Below are positions 24,901 through 36,721 of a DNA stretch of 64,000 nt, one piece after another. How positions within the stretch are numbered: the first letter of the stretch is position 1; each line of letters opens with the position of its first letter. The notes beneath the pieces are model-generated. The model was not told where the DNA came from, did not search any database, and saw only the letters and a list, made by a program, of their open reading frames with translations. The stretch covers positions 62,001 through 126,000 of the forward strand of contig JANBPK010000754.1 of NCBI GenBank assembly GCA_027579435.1. The letters run 5' to 3'. Source of the stretch: Candolleomyces eurysporus (Eukaryota > Basidiomycota > Agaricomycetes > Agaricales > Psathyrellaceae). Both the position numbers and the translations under genes were made by a program.

Positions 24901-26411
24901 AACCTCAATGGAACTGANAAGTGTATGGCCACCGCAATGGCACTTCGACCGTTCCCTTGCCACAATGACTGTTGCTTGTANGTTTTCCAAACAGTTTACC
25001 TTTGNNTTGNCATACTGACGATGGGNGTAGATACCTTGGGTACGTCGATTNTTCCACAGGTTNCTGGGATGAGTCCCTCATGTATCCAGACTGCGAGAGT
25101 TCAAGGATATGCAAATTCGCGCGAAGGAGGTGAAGGTACGTGTGACGTTCTCGTGNTATCTACTCCCTCGAGCTCATTGCCCTTCACCACTTCAGGCCGC
25201 CGCGCTATCGATTCTCGAGACCTGCCATGGTGTTGGACGCTCCGAACGNGCTGGGGCCACNATGCAAATGACNGCTTCTCCGGCGCTGCCCTTGGTTGAN
25301 CTGGTTCCCAGGATTATCGCGACATGGACCAGNATAGCGTGGCTTGGAATTGCGTGAGTATATACACTTGTGAATGCCACCATANGTCNCTTCTAACGTN
25401 TAGAGCAGGTCGGTAATCATCGGTGGATTGGCTCTTGCACTNTCGACNATCTTCAAGAATTGGGACGATGACGCGGTNNGCATCCATCAGCATGTGCNCN
25501 GTATNGCTCGATGTATTCTTACTNATCCTTGCCNCGCATTGCGTATNAGGAACGAGGTGAATTTGTCCTGAAAACGGTGGCACAGACGCGGGAGGATTAT
25601 CCTGAATTCAATGTTATCATCGCGCACTCTGATCACACGCCTAGCTTTGAGGAACCTTGCTACCATCGTCATGTTGAATTCGATAGGCCGTTCCCTCATG
25701 GAACTTATGGGTGAGTTTCATGAACGTCGACTGCTTATCCNCTCTGTTTCGATGNTTGACCACCGTTTGTAGGTACGAGATCTATCTGGCACGACGAGGT
25801 ACGTACANACANTTGTCTTTCCTGANATTCTGCTGACATGTCTGCTATTNCCTCTANCGTGNACGCAGGCGATTTCCTGTTGGAAGGAGATGGCGGNTAC
25901 ATCAACGTGAGTTTATGCTTTCGCTCCATCGCTGGGTGGGCTTACNTTNATNCATATCTTCAACAGTGGGCTTGGAGTGGCGTCATTACNGCGTGAGTGG
26001 ATGAATACCTCTCGCGGTTCCCTAAAACGACCTATTACTGATTCTTTGTACTGCAGGGATCCTGACAATGAAAAGGACCTGACCGTCAACCCTCCCGGTG
26101 CCGCGTACGGCCAAGCAGCCCCAGTTCAGGGCAAGTATGTCGAGGACGGGGAGCTTAAGAATGTCGAGCTCGTTGTGACCCTCGGGTAAGCTTCGACTGA
26201 CTGTCTCTTCGTTACGCCNAGTGAACTGACNNGTCTCNNNNNGTGCAGGGATCGATCTGGATGTGCTTCATCCTTTGGCGTCAATCTCGGAGATCCGAAG
26301 CCCCATGTTAGGTGCACCGATATCATGGATGAGGAGGAGCNACGAACNGCTCAGGTCGATGATGATGTTTTGCGAGATGCNAGCCAGAAGCCTTTCAAGG
26401 ATGAGCTGTGA
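21954..26411 (+). CDS. modular chitinase: signal peptide, LysM, CBM18, GH18, killer-toxin-like C-terminus, KDEL end
   Basis: Long gene with many introns of about 50-70 nt and many Ns. The signal peptide is MLSILTFILLFIARIAIAA. Then come a LysM (SCWDIANAAGISVSKLQ... LMPG), a probable second LysM, and a hevein-type chitin-binding domain with CCSAYGFCGQTEEFC (about 22707-22760). The GH18 domain holds the catalytic DGIDIDMEYP at 23350-23379, the proton-donor Glu codon being 23371-23373; upstream lies TIAIGGWAFSN and downstream SYDYHGPWD. A C-terminal region with PEFNVIIAHSDHT, CYHRHVEFD, GTYGYEIYLA, GDGGYINWAWSG and a GVNLGD segment resembles the C-terminal part of subgroup C (killer-toxin-subunit-like) fungal chitinases. 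It hydrolyses chitin beta-1,4 links, presumably at the cell surface. The chain ends exactly in FKDEL-stop, an ER-retrieval type signal, which is odd for a secreted enzyme. Exact exon borders were not all resolved. Confidence 0.85.
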
Positions 26412-26991
26412 AGGTGTTCACCTAATCGNTGTTGAATNGAATTTTCATTCCCTGTACTTNTATTNAGTAAATGAATCGACTTTNATATTNCTTCGAAACG
26501 AAGAGATGGCTCTAGNNCGNGATGAAGAATCTTGGCTCTGCAGATCTCTACCACACCCTTTCCACCTGCCAATCTCCAGACGACTTCTAAATGAAGGGTA
26601 TCACCTCTGACANTCTACTCGGAACTTCATATCGACTTGACACGACTGATCCGGTACTTGAATACACGGGAGGATCTCGTTGCATTTCACACTTGAATTC
26701 GCTGCATCTGATGACGGACTTGGTCGTGGCCGTCGTGTGACTAGAAATGAAAACCGGTGGTNTGCCTCATGTTGGACATATCATAAANGTGCCTCATGGC
26801 CTTTCACCGCTGCCATGCAGCAGTGTCATGNAATTGGACGCCGGAGNTATGCTCGAGGCTCGGGCGCTATTATACCGCATGGATTCGGGCTCAGCCGAAA
26901 CTCCGCCCGAAGATTTTGTAATCGGAACCCGCGCCAAATATCAGCGCAAATCTCTTTNCTTTTCCTCANCGNCGTCGTCGTCGTCGCCGAT
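26412..26991. other. intergenic, 5' region of NAP1
   Basis: About 580 bp with many Ns. A GTC-type triplet run (about 26971-26987) lies directly before the NAP1 start. No gene seen. Confidence 0.5.
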
Positions 26992-28472
26992 ATGTCGTCN
27001 AACCTGAACATCAATGCAGGCGGTGACCTGACAGCGCCGACGCCTCAAAACACGCCTTTGAACCAGGCCCCCATTTCCTTGGGTCTCTCAAGACCGACCG
27101 TCCCTGACATCTCTGAAGATAACGAGGACGATGGCGAGGTAAACGAGGGAGATCTGAATGAGATTAAAGCTCATCTACTCCCTATGGTTCAGGGAAAACT
27201 CGCCGGACTCGTCGGAAGGTCTTCTGGCTACATCGAAAGTCTTCCCGACGAGGTCAAGGCCAACATCGAGGGCTTGGTTGGCCTTCAGACGAAGCAAAAC
27301 GAACTCCAGAACCAGTACAAGCTGGAGTGTTTGGAACTCGAGAAGAAGGTGCGTGGTCGAGCTTTNGAGGGGATTCTGGCGTCTGACTGTTTGCTAGTAC
27401 CTTGGCTTGTCCCAACCCTTGTACGAGCGACGAAAAGCCATTATCTCAGGCTCCAAGCCTGCGACAAAGGAGGAGGTCGACCTTGGCGAAAAGTCCCACC
27501 TCAAGGANGAAGATGANTACACTCCTCTGCCCAAGGNCGTCGAAGCCTCTTCGTCTGGAATTCCCGAATTCTGGCTCACTGCCCTGCGAAACCATCCCGG
27601 CATTGGCGACCTGATCACCGATCGCGACGCTGATTGTCTGAAGACCCTCACCGATATCCAGATTGAGTACATCACCGATTCAAACGCTCCCACCGAAGAT
27701 ACCAAGGGCAAGCCTGGCTTCAAGATTCTCTTCCATTTCAGCCCCAACGACTACTTTGAAAACGCGGTCCTCACAAAGACCTACATCTACCAGGCNGAGG
27801 TCAGCTTCACTGGCGATTTCGTGTATGATCGCGCTATCGGCACGGAGATCAAGTGGAAGGAGGATAAGGACCTCACCACCGAGTTTGAGATCAAGAAGCA
27901 GCGTAACAAGAGTGAGTGTTGTAGTTGTTTTCGAAGCGTAATCTAACTATTTCGCCAGCTACCAACCGAACTCGTCTTGTCCGCAAGGCCAAGCCTGCTG
28001 ACTCCTTCTTCAACTTCTTCTCCCCGCCCGTTCCTCCTACTCCTGAACAGATAGAGGAAGGTGACTTTGAGGAGGAGGAGCTCGAAGAAATTGAGGACAA
28101 GCTTGAGATTGATTACCAGATCGGTGAAGATTTCAAGGAAAAGGTGCGTTCGGTTCTCTTAGCAACTACTTCATTCACTCTCAACTCACTCCGTCTCTAG
28201 GTCGTCCCCCATGCTATCGACTACTTTACCGGCAAGGCACTCGAGTACGAGTTCGAAGATGACGAAGACGACTATGATTTGGATGACGAGGACGATGAGG
28301 AAGGTGATGACGATGAGGATGATGTATGTAGGCATCGTTTCCGTCTTGGCTTCCTCCATCGACTGACATTTCCCTCTTGAATCAGGATTCTGAGGACGAT
28401 GCGCCACCCCGCCGAAAGAAGGGGTCTGCNGCTGGTGGTCAGGTAAACCCTGAGGAGTGCAAACAACAGTAA
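26992..28472 (+). CDS. NAP1: nucleosome assembly protein NAP1
   Basis: Five exons (26992-27348, 27398-27911, 27959-28143, 28201-28323, 28386-28472) in phase give 421 residues, the usual NAP1 size. Landmarks are [16 protein letters not shown] followed by a long charged dimerisation helix ([17 protein letters not shown]), [10 protein letters not shown], the NAP fold core ([58 protein letters not shown]), FFNFFSPP, and a highly acidic tail of D/E runs ending PEECKQQ. It is a histone H2A-H2B chaperone that shuttles between cytoplasm and nucleus and assembles nucleosomes; in yeast it also binds Clb2. The gene is intact; the Ns within it keep the frame. Confidence 0.96.
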
Positions 28473-31406
28473 CTCAAACGACCCCACATCCCNCTCCGAC
28501 TTCCAACTACATCACTNNCATTGGCGCGAGCACGAACGCTCCCTATTATGCCCTGAGCTTCTCTTCCCTGTCCCTTTGTACATATGCTTCCTCTGCTTCT
28601 CAGTTGTCTTGGATGATGGGTAGATAGTTCTTTTCTAAGCTAAACCTAAAATGCCGCTAATCGTGTACAGTCACCGTGTGATCATTGGTCCCGTTGCAAT
28701 GCTTCATTTGGTTTTGTTCNTTCATTNCAACCATTGGCGCTGGTGAAGCATTTGTTACCCTCGTCGTGTTTTTCCTGCACAGTAGTACTCAAGTTGTATA
28801 GATAGCGAGGTCTTTCCGCAATCATTGCCGTTTGCTGACAATCTGAGTACCTGAGTTGCATTAATGCATGTTTTACTCNAACATTAACCGTGAATTGATN
28901 TAGAAGGGGAAGAAAGCANTGGATAGAATGTCGAGTTCCTTCGTTTCTTCGCTCAAGTCTGGTAGTACTAGGCTTGTATCAGGACTGTCATCCAGCTAGC
29001 AAGTATAGATGAAGCCTACCAGCTAAATCAGTTTTGCAGGGAGGAACCTGTCAAGCTTGGGCACAGAATTAGGGAACATATCTCNNGCATACTCTCCAGA
29101 GAGGTCCCTTCGTCCCTTTGGACTACCTGGCTCGATACGCTGGATGAATCTTTCTTCAAGGTTTGAACGATACCGTCCGGAATACCCGGTGGTGGAGTCC
29201 AGGGGTAGATAACGTCATGTGTGCCAGGGCAAGCCTTGTTGAGGAGTTCGGTTAACCGATAACAGCAGTAGCAATATCGACGACCAGAGGCCAAGGGGAC
29301 GGCCTGGTGAGAATGCTTGTGTCATGGGCATGGTTTTTAGAGATGAAAAATGGGCTTAAGAACGAGGGACAACAGTGAGGGGCAAGAATGTGAGGTGCTG
29401 ATTCGACAGGGAAAGTCGCAAAGAACTGACTACGAGGTATATGTANGGAGCTCCAANNATCCGGAGCTTGNCNNGCNNACGGACTTGCGCACGGGATGAC
29501 NGACTTTACGGTCACAAAGTGGCAGTGAGACTTATNGAGAAGAAAACCGCACAATGTCGTTGTACCTGCTGGCCCGTTTCACTGGTAATGTCCGCGACGT
29601 CGCCATCAGGAGGAAGGATTGGANTCCTTNCCGTCAGTCAAGATNNCTGGNAAAGATCCGACTGAGAAAGCCATACCCNCAAACGATGNGCCCTTCCGAG
29701 TCCCTGAAATGAGGACACATATTTCTANAATNTGGTTGATTCCTCACCCGGGGAGGGTTGATAGATCTTCTTGACCAGAAATTCNGATGTGAAACGATAT
29801 CAAAACTTATGCAGAGGGCGTCGGCGACGGCGAGCATGGCAATGGTCTATACCTCCTCCTTGACCGTTGNTTTAATAACCGGCCCTTTGTCGATTAGATG
29901 ACACTAGACGGTGGAGTACTGATCCTCGTGAAGGAGGGAAAACAGATTCACTACGCTGCTGGCATCCACAAGGTCAATTTCAGAAGATGTTATATCAGGG
30001 TCGATGGTTTAAACTTCGGCTAGGGATGGCGGGGAGGCCAGGAAATTGCCAGTGCCAGCGGGTCACGACGTCGACTCCAGATTTGGTGACGACCTACATG
30101 CGAACCGCTAATTTGGCGTATCAGCGACGCAAAATGAGACGTGCTTNTTGTCTTCCTNTTGATNCAGTTNTTCGACCAGTTGTTCAGTAGCTCGAGCAAC
30201 TGGCTAGTNTGAATCTTCCGCTCGATTAATGCTCTACCAGAGACCAATTCCCAAATTTNNACATGCTAGNTCAGACGTAAGTGTTTNTTCAGCCCGCTAA
30301 GATGGCTCTTNCTGACTCAGAGCNGGGCTCCAAGCGCATAGTTTCTGTCCCTTCGTAGTGATNGGAGGCGGCCAGATATATGTTGAGAGCATTTGGTCCC
30401 NGGCCCTGCTCTTCANCCNAGCNGGGNGAGGTCNNNNTCAGCANTNTTANCAGGGNATTTNGATCAGNAAGGTCTCATCGCGTTTGTCCTCTAATATGTT
30501 ATGTGNANGCCTCCCGGGGATTCTTGGCCAGCGAGGATNGTTGTCAAGACTCGGATACACTGGTGGAGGGAGGNCNGNGAAAAACGAAATCACAAATTTG
30601 CACTNAGCGGGCGAGTNTATGCTGACGTTCTGGTGGTGGAACGGAAGCAAGAGGCAGGGAGATTTAGGCTCAGGCGTGGAGGCAGGGCGCGTACACATAC
30701 GCAAAGATGNGTGCATCGTCCGATCGCTCCAAGGGATTGGGCTAACTTGTCATACGATTCACCGGTCCGTACGCTACGCTTTACTCTAATTAATCTACGC
30801 AAGAAACCAACCTGACTTGGATCTCATCACATTGCGTGGGAGGCATGGTAAGTTGCCACCACAATGGATCCAGTTCAGCCGATGCAGTGGTTTTGGTGCA
30901 AAAACCATCGCCAAGCGAGTGTACCTAAAAAGGGAAGAAGCTGCACTTGTGGCGCAGAAGGAGGGACGACAATTAATGTCTTTGGTGCACCACGATAATT
31001 ACCGTCTTTTGGTGCACCAAAATCACAGCACCAGGTGTCCAGTTACCGCAGGCACCCATGCAACAAGGCTCATGAACCACCTTCCGTTGGCGCTAAAAAT
31101 GAACCCTGGCCTCGACGAGCTCTACGCACAGACATTGGCGCGCTTTGCGCGGCTGCAGGGAGTTCTTTACTAGCGCTTCAGCTAAGTTTCGATGAGCTTG
31201 GAGTTGAATCGTAGAATTTCATCTGCGCTGTGGGTTTCACTCCTCTACAGCGCTTCGCTCATTACCGATATAGAGCAAAGGCACAGCCGGTAGAATTCGA
31301 ATGATACGCGTAGCACACAATGAGCTCCATTATACAGGTATACTAAGGATTACACAGCGCACGAGTTGAACAACCGTACCATTATAAAAGCGAGAAACTG
31401 AGTACA
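28473..31406. other. gene-poor, low-quality region
   Basis: About 2.9 kb rich in Ns. No gene could be supported. A minus-strand ORF near 29294-29028 (TELLNKACPGTHDVIYPWTPPPG) looks like part of a protein, but no family was recognised and its neighbours are full of Ns. A perfect palindrome lies at 31007-31022. Confidence 0.45.
31007..31022. repeat. 16-bp perfect palindrome
   Basis: TTTTGGTGCACCAAAA. Its 10-bp core, TGGTGCACCA, recurs at 30983-30992, and a half copy (TTTTGGTGCAAAAA) lies at about 30892. Dyad symmetry would suit a dimeric DNA-binding protein, but no adjacent gene points to one. Confidence 0.5.
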
Positions 31407-32841
31407 TCATGCTCCCGTCCCCAGGATCAACGGAAGGGAGATCACGCCTTCCTCGCAGGACCCTTTGCTTGTGCCACNGGGGGGTTTAGGAGAAGCAGGT
31501 GGACTGATCTTGCCAGCGGGCTTGGGAGAAGAGGGTGGGCTGATCTTGCCGGGGGGCTTAGAAGCGGGTGGAATAATCTTGCCAGCAGTCTTGGGAGAAG
31601 GAGGTGGACTGCTCTTGCCAGGGGATTTGGGAGCAGAAGTGGTCCCGCCGGTGTTAGAAGAAGAGGGGCCTGCGGCGGTCTGCTGCTCCTTGCCATTCAT
31701 GAGAGCGGCAAAATTTGGGTTCCCGTCCTGGGTCTTGGCGTACATGTCCGATGTCAACGCGCCCTTTTTGGGCACATGGTCGCAATGGATCTTGATTGTG
31801 TCTTTATACGCGAGGTATTTGTTCAAAACCTCTTGGCGAACGATGGCGTATTGCCAAAAATATGGTGTCAGTTCGGCGTCTGATTAAAGTAGTAATGAAC
31901 CACCAAATAACGGAGAGCACAGTAAGAGCAAGCATACCTTCTGAGGCTTGCATCGGGCTGAAGCACGGGTTATTGTTAGCATTGGGTTTAAAAAATCTGG
32001 AAGGGGGAAAGTGTCTACCCAGAAAGCACATCTTGGTCCTTGCATAACNGATCCACCGCCTGTATCACTTGGAGTTAATCGACAGGCATTGGCCGCAGCT
32101 CAAACGATTGGCATACCGTCTTATCAGAATTGGTTTGCTCTTCGAGAGTTGTTACACGAGACCTGACTCTGGTTTCTCCGCGTCAACAGGATACTAAGAG
32201 AAGTCCAGAGTCGGTTAATACTTACTCTTGACCCGGATTCCATTCAAACTCTAAAGCGTATATCATTCAACATGTTGTGGAAGTTGGAAGACAAAAATTC
32301 GTGAACANAACGTGAACTCACTTAGAACATGGGCCACTCGAGCTTCAGCTAGGATCCTCGTGTCGGTGCCCAACTTTACGTCCCCCCAACATACGAATTG
32401 GGCGGCGGCCATGGCGCTATCGGTCAAGTAAAATCCTCCATCGCTGCCTTTTGCAATGAATGAGAAAGATATAAGCCACTTTTGGAAAGAAAGCTTGGAA
32501 CCGCGAGCGTACCCTGGTCGTTGCAATGTAAATCTCCGATCTCGTAAGTCATGGAAAGGAGTGGTGCTTTCCGAACACTCTCAGAATGTCCAGCCGTAGT
32601 ACCGTGAAAGAGGAAACTGTGCTGGTTCGGTAGGGGGTGTTGAAGAGCTGTTTCCGTACGCCGATAGATATCAAGAAACTAAAAAAGGTAAAGANCAATC
32701 CTTGGTACGCAAATGCCCGATGAGTTAGACACATACTTCTGGAGGCTGAACGGGTAACGCCTCGACGGTTGTAATGCTAAGTATGGCTACCAGACCTGCC
32801 AGTAGATACATAGGCGAATGTTTGCTCGAGAAAGCGTGCAT
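31407..32841 (-). CDS. secreted protein with ADP-ribosyltransferase-like signature and proline-rich tail
   Basis: Multi-exon gene. Exon 1 (32841-32737) encodes a signal peptide (MHAFSSKHSPMYLLAGLVAI...VEALPVQPPE). After the first intron comes a domain with FLFHGTTAGHSES, MTYEIGDLHCND, GGFYLTDSAMAAAQFVCWG and, across further introns, KFEWNPGQ. The HGT turn, the GFYLT strand followed by an alanine-rich helix, and a late acidic strand are the arrangement of the PARP/ADP-ribosyltransferase-like fold. A helical part follows (DAELTPYFWQYAIVRQEVLNKY), then a low-complexity tail with about four PKxAGKIxPPxS-type units. ADP-ribosylation is inferred from motif layout only. The 3' part of the domain has uncertain splicing, and N31480 may hide a frame change in the tail. 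A secreted role toward other organisms or the fungal wall is possible but unproven. Confidence 0.6.
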
Positions 32842-34880
32842 CTTGACCAGCAATTTGTGATACGACCTTGAAGATAGAAGAATGAGCTATGAATGGGGTG
32901 AATGGCGGTGGGAACACACCAGCGTACGACTTGTGATAGGTTGAACGTCAACGTTAAGGATTGTAAACTTCGGAGGCCATCTTTATACCCTTCGTAACGG
33001 CCTTTGTGTAGTTACCGGCGTATGCATTCTAATTGAATTCTCATATCCCCTGGTTTCGGTCAGAAGCAGCGGAGAAACACTACAAGTCTGTCCTAGTAAT
33101 CTTTACTTGTAACAGATGGAATGAACGCCGAACACAGCCAAACGGTAATGTGNTCCTAAGTCTGGGTAAACAATGCANGATACTAAGAAAATCGTCCCAG
33201 AATCATCTGGNGGACAGTGCGATANCCCCTGAGTAGCAGATACATACCAGCGCTGGAAACANCCACTGGGGNCGGAGCTCTCGGACTGCAAAGTGTTGCA
33301 GGCAAGCTGNGTAACACTTATGGTAATGGCAGCTCTGAACGTGTGGGTTATCTAGCATTCTGTGCCATAAACCTCCATTAATTGAGCCTCTCTACCAACA
33401 TAAATAATTCCTGCGATCTATGCCTTCGCCTACTGCTGCCAACTCATTCCCATTGCGCCGTAGAATCTCCGCTCATGAAGCNACAACTTTGCATTAGCAC
33501 CAATTTTTTGATGTGTGAGGGTGTTNGCACTGGCAGAGTGGATGAGAAGACCTCGAGTCGGCGTCCAATGCAAATCGATATTGACGCCTTCCNGGGCGGC
33601 CCTAGGGCCATTTAATTNTACANCCCCATTTGTCATCCTCAGACTCTTGCTTTCCGGGCGCGGATCGGATGGATNTACACCGTTCNAGTNACCATCGCTG
33701 CTTCGANTTCCCCGCTACTTTGTTAACGGGTCTTTAGTAACCCTTCCCTGCACCNATTCCCATCNTTGNTCCTTGGTAGCAGCTTCCCACATTTTTCGAC
33801 TCCCATACACACCCTCGTGTACAAANAAATCGCAACNATTGCTTGGGCCTTCCCCACCCGAATTTCAATGCTGAGGCTAAGTGCTCTCATGAAGAGACTT
33901 GCGTTGAGTGCTTTAGCCTCGCATGCGAGCACAGATAAGCGATTGCGAAATGTTACTCGGAAAGTACGGAACAAGAATGCACACGTAAATACGGTCCTTG
34001 TTCAAAAGGAGCGGGCGTTGCAGCGAAGCCGGGTTCGAGGGTCATATACAGGCCTTACTTCCGAGTAATTAGGCTACATGCATATGCATTGAAACTTTNN
34101 TTGAATTCACCGCAGCCATCAACAGCCGCTCGCAATCCCTGGCCTATCATACAACTATAATGGACCAACTGAGTGCTGCGTTCTTGGATCGTGTATCGCT
34201 CGATAACCTAGACTCGGATCTCGTGTTTCAACATCAACTTCGAGCGTACAAGTTCCCGAGTTGANTCTCCGAACGCTCACCAGGCTTNTACTCGAAANGC
34301 CACGAGATTTGTNATTNTTGAACACCTGGGCAGCCTGGGGGTTTGCNNNATCGCGCTCTGGCGGGAACTAATCGCTACCNTNTTGTGAAGTCGTCATTCG
34401 AACGGGTCTGTACTTGGCCAATAAATGCTGATTAACCTACTATAAACCCCCCATCCATTTAACTCACACGGCTTTCCGTGCGTCTCGCCCGGTTCCCGGG
34501 TAAGCCAGGTCACAGCTGTTTCCTAAAAATCCGTTTAACACGGGACNTGTACTCAACCCTTTCGATNNGGAAGAAAGGTGGGATCAGGAGGACTCGTGCC
34601 ATCTNGCTGGTAGCAAGANNGGTAAGCTGTCCNNTTATGTTCCTTTTGGTGTAGCAGTTATGNCGGCGACCTGGCCTGCCACTTACACAAAGATATTCNA
34701 TTAGTATTCCGCAAGCTTCAATGTTCGTTCCTCGTGTTCATGCCACTCNGATTGTACGGCGAACACACTTCGNNNNCNTGCTTCCACATAGCTTTCGACT
34801 CACGTCAACGCCCCATGCGATCAAGTTTATAGCAAGCAAGTTATCTGGGCATATAATGAGCATGAGATAANAGTAACCAT
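32842..34880. other. gene-poor, low-quality region
   Basis: About 2 kb with dense Ns, upstream of the secreted ART-like gene. No gene, RNA or clear element was recognised. Confidence 0.45.
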
Positions 34881-35221
34881 TTAANTAGGGGAGATAAAAA
34901 CGCACATTTTCCAACCCACTCAGCCCTTCTACTACCCAGGACGGAATCGCCGGAGAGCGCCTTCTTCTTCCCGTTCACCGACACCTTGAACCGCATGTCN
35001 CGTTGATCGACGTCTACGAANGTGATTNGGCGCTTCTTGGGGCTGTCGAGNGTGACGATGAAAGGTGCAGTGCAATTGTCCTGCCAGGGAGCATGGTGTG
35101 GGGTACCCAAGAACGGATGTAGGNGGTTTTGGGGCATTGGAGGGTGNTCAGGTGTTCGAATGAGTTTCCAAGCGTTGGAAGTAGCTAGACGAGTGATNNG
35201 TGCTAAAAGGGATATGCGCAC
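34881..35221 (-). CDS. possible small secreted protein (partial, uncertain)
   Basis: The ORF begins with a short signal-like segment (MRISLLA.ITRLATSNAWK) followed by PHHAPWQDNCTAPFIV, a lysine-rich turn (LDSPKKR), and FVDVDQ.DMRFKVSVNG. The pattern suggests a beta-rich secreted domain. An intron may start at GTAGTAG near 34935, after which no continuation was identified. It contains six or more Ns. No family was recognised; it may be an intact 5' exon of a gene or a decayed copy. Confidence 0.35.
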
Positions 35222-35649
35222 ACCGAGAGTAACGTTTTCNTGGTANATCTAGCAGTTCAATAGGAGATTCATTTCTTGAGTACAAGCCACTCTCGCTGAA
35301 CCAGGCAGCCATCGAAGGAGGGGATGACTGACTTGAACGCTATCAAGGTTTCCTCAGNGTAGGACANTTCANAATACCAGGATTTTCCGCCTCCANAACA
35401 AGACAANTATATTCCTATNTCCAATNTCCTANGATGGATTTCTTTAGTCAAAACCAGCCTGCTTGCCTCGGCAGATGCACATACACCGGCTTCNGCCAAC
35501 TCCGAAACATCAACCGACTAANGCCGCNTCACGGCATATGGTCTTCGNCAAAGTTATTCANCATTTGTGGAGGTACATGAGCAAGGACGAATCAAAAGTT
35601 TCATATATCCATGAAAANAAGCAACAACTATCCTACTGATAGCACTAGA
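35222..35649. other. intergenic, no gene seen
   Basis: About 430 bp with many Ns. It lies between the uncertain secreted ORF and the stop of the secreted/GPI candidate. Confidence 0.45.
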
Positions 35650-36455
35650 CTAAAAGACCCCAACCAACACTTCCCAGGTCGCGAACAAAGCNCCAATACT
35701 GAGCAAGNTAAAGTTGACCTCCTTGCGATACCCCGCCGATTGAGGTGNATTCGTGGCACTAGAANCCGTGGTCGTAGCAGTGACACGCGGTGCTGTCAGA
35801 GAGGATTCGTNAATTGTAATGGTGGGCAAGTTCAACGTTTCGACGTTGGAGATCGTTTGAAATGGGATCGCCNGGCCAGTGTGCGACATGTCCATTACAA
35901 TACCATCNCCTNCACTCGTTCTGTCGANGANTCCGGCCACGCATCCGAAGTTACCAGCAAGAAGGCGGCTGCATTGGTCTATATACGCGGCTNCGCCCGC
36001 AGGCGATTCTCTGATAATTTCACGATAACCCGAAGCGTCAGCAATGAAAGAATCTACGAAGGGATAAATTAGAAATTACAAGACCCAAAGGGGAGAGATA
36101 TCGATGTACTCACATTGCACAGTAGTAGGAGCTACAACGCTGGTTCGCGTCGTGACCGACGCGTNCACGAAGACGCGTGTGCCGCTTCGCACTTCTGTTA
36201 CAATATACACGGTTGCACCGTGTTGGTCAACAGCGACGGGAGTTGCCCCGGGGAAAAAGACTGAAGGACCGCTAACGGTGATGCCTGAAGGCCATTGAGT
36301 CGATACGGACACCCTTTCCAGAGTCACATCTGCGGGTACAGCGAGTGCCCAGGGAANTGCTGAACAAAGAACAAGACATCAGGTAAACTCGTCACGAAAT
36401 AATTGCAAAGACGACCGAACCAACCAAGGGCGACGGGTACTAACTTCTTGAGCAT
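35650..36455 (-). CDS. small secreted or GPI-anchored protein candidate
   Basis: Three exons (36455-36425, 36359-36114, 36053-35650) in phase encode 226 residues. The N-terminus MLKKLVPVALA.PWALAVPAD is a good signal peptide and is interrupted by the first intron. The body contains VSVSTQWPSGITVSGPSVFFPGATPV, YIVTEV.SGTRVFV, and two cysteines about 20 residues apart (IDQCSRLLAGNFGCVAG). A Thr/Ser-rich stretch (TAPRVTATTT, SSATN) precedes a C-terminal hydrophobic segment (LLSI.ALFATWEVLVGVF) that ends at the stop, as expected for a GPI-attachment signal. Function unknown. It lies about 270 bp from a TIR element. Confidence 0.7.
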
Positions 36456-36721
36456 GCGAAGTTTGAGAAGGCGACATATTCAGGCCGCGAAAGCTGCCTT
36501 TTGTACTGAACGGACGTAATACACTCAGCATTCGGTTGGGCAGTGCTGTATCAGACAGCTCCTACTGTCACCGTAAAAGGTGTACAGAATCAACAAAGGT
36601 GTGCAAAGTCCATACGACGCCTACCGCCAAGTGCTAGCCAAGCATGTTTACTGCGAACGAAGACCTGGGTAACGTGGTAGTCACGGNGAAGGTATAGAGG
36701 GGCGAGACGAGCTTCGTGCTA

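Noticed and set aside
28473..31406. Possible genes on the minus strand near 29.0-29.9 kb
   Set aside because: Dense Ns and no recognised motif; ORFs cannot be joined with confidence.
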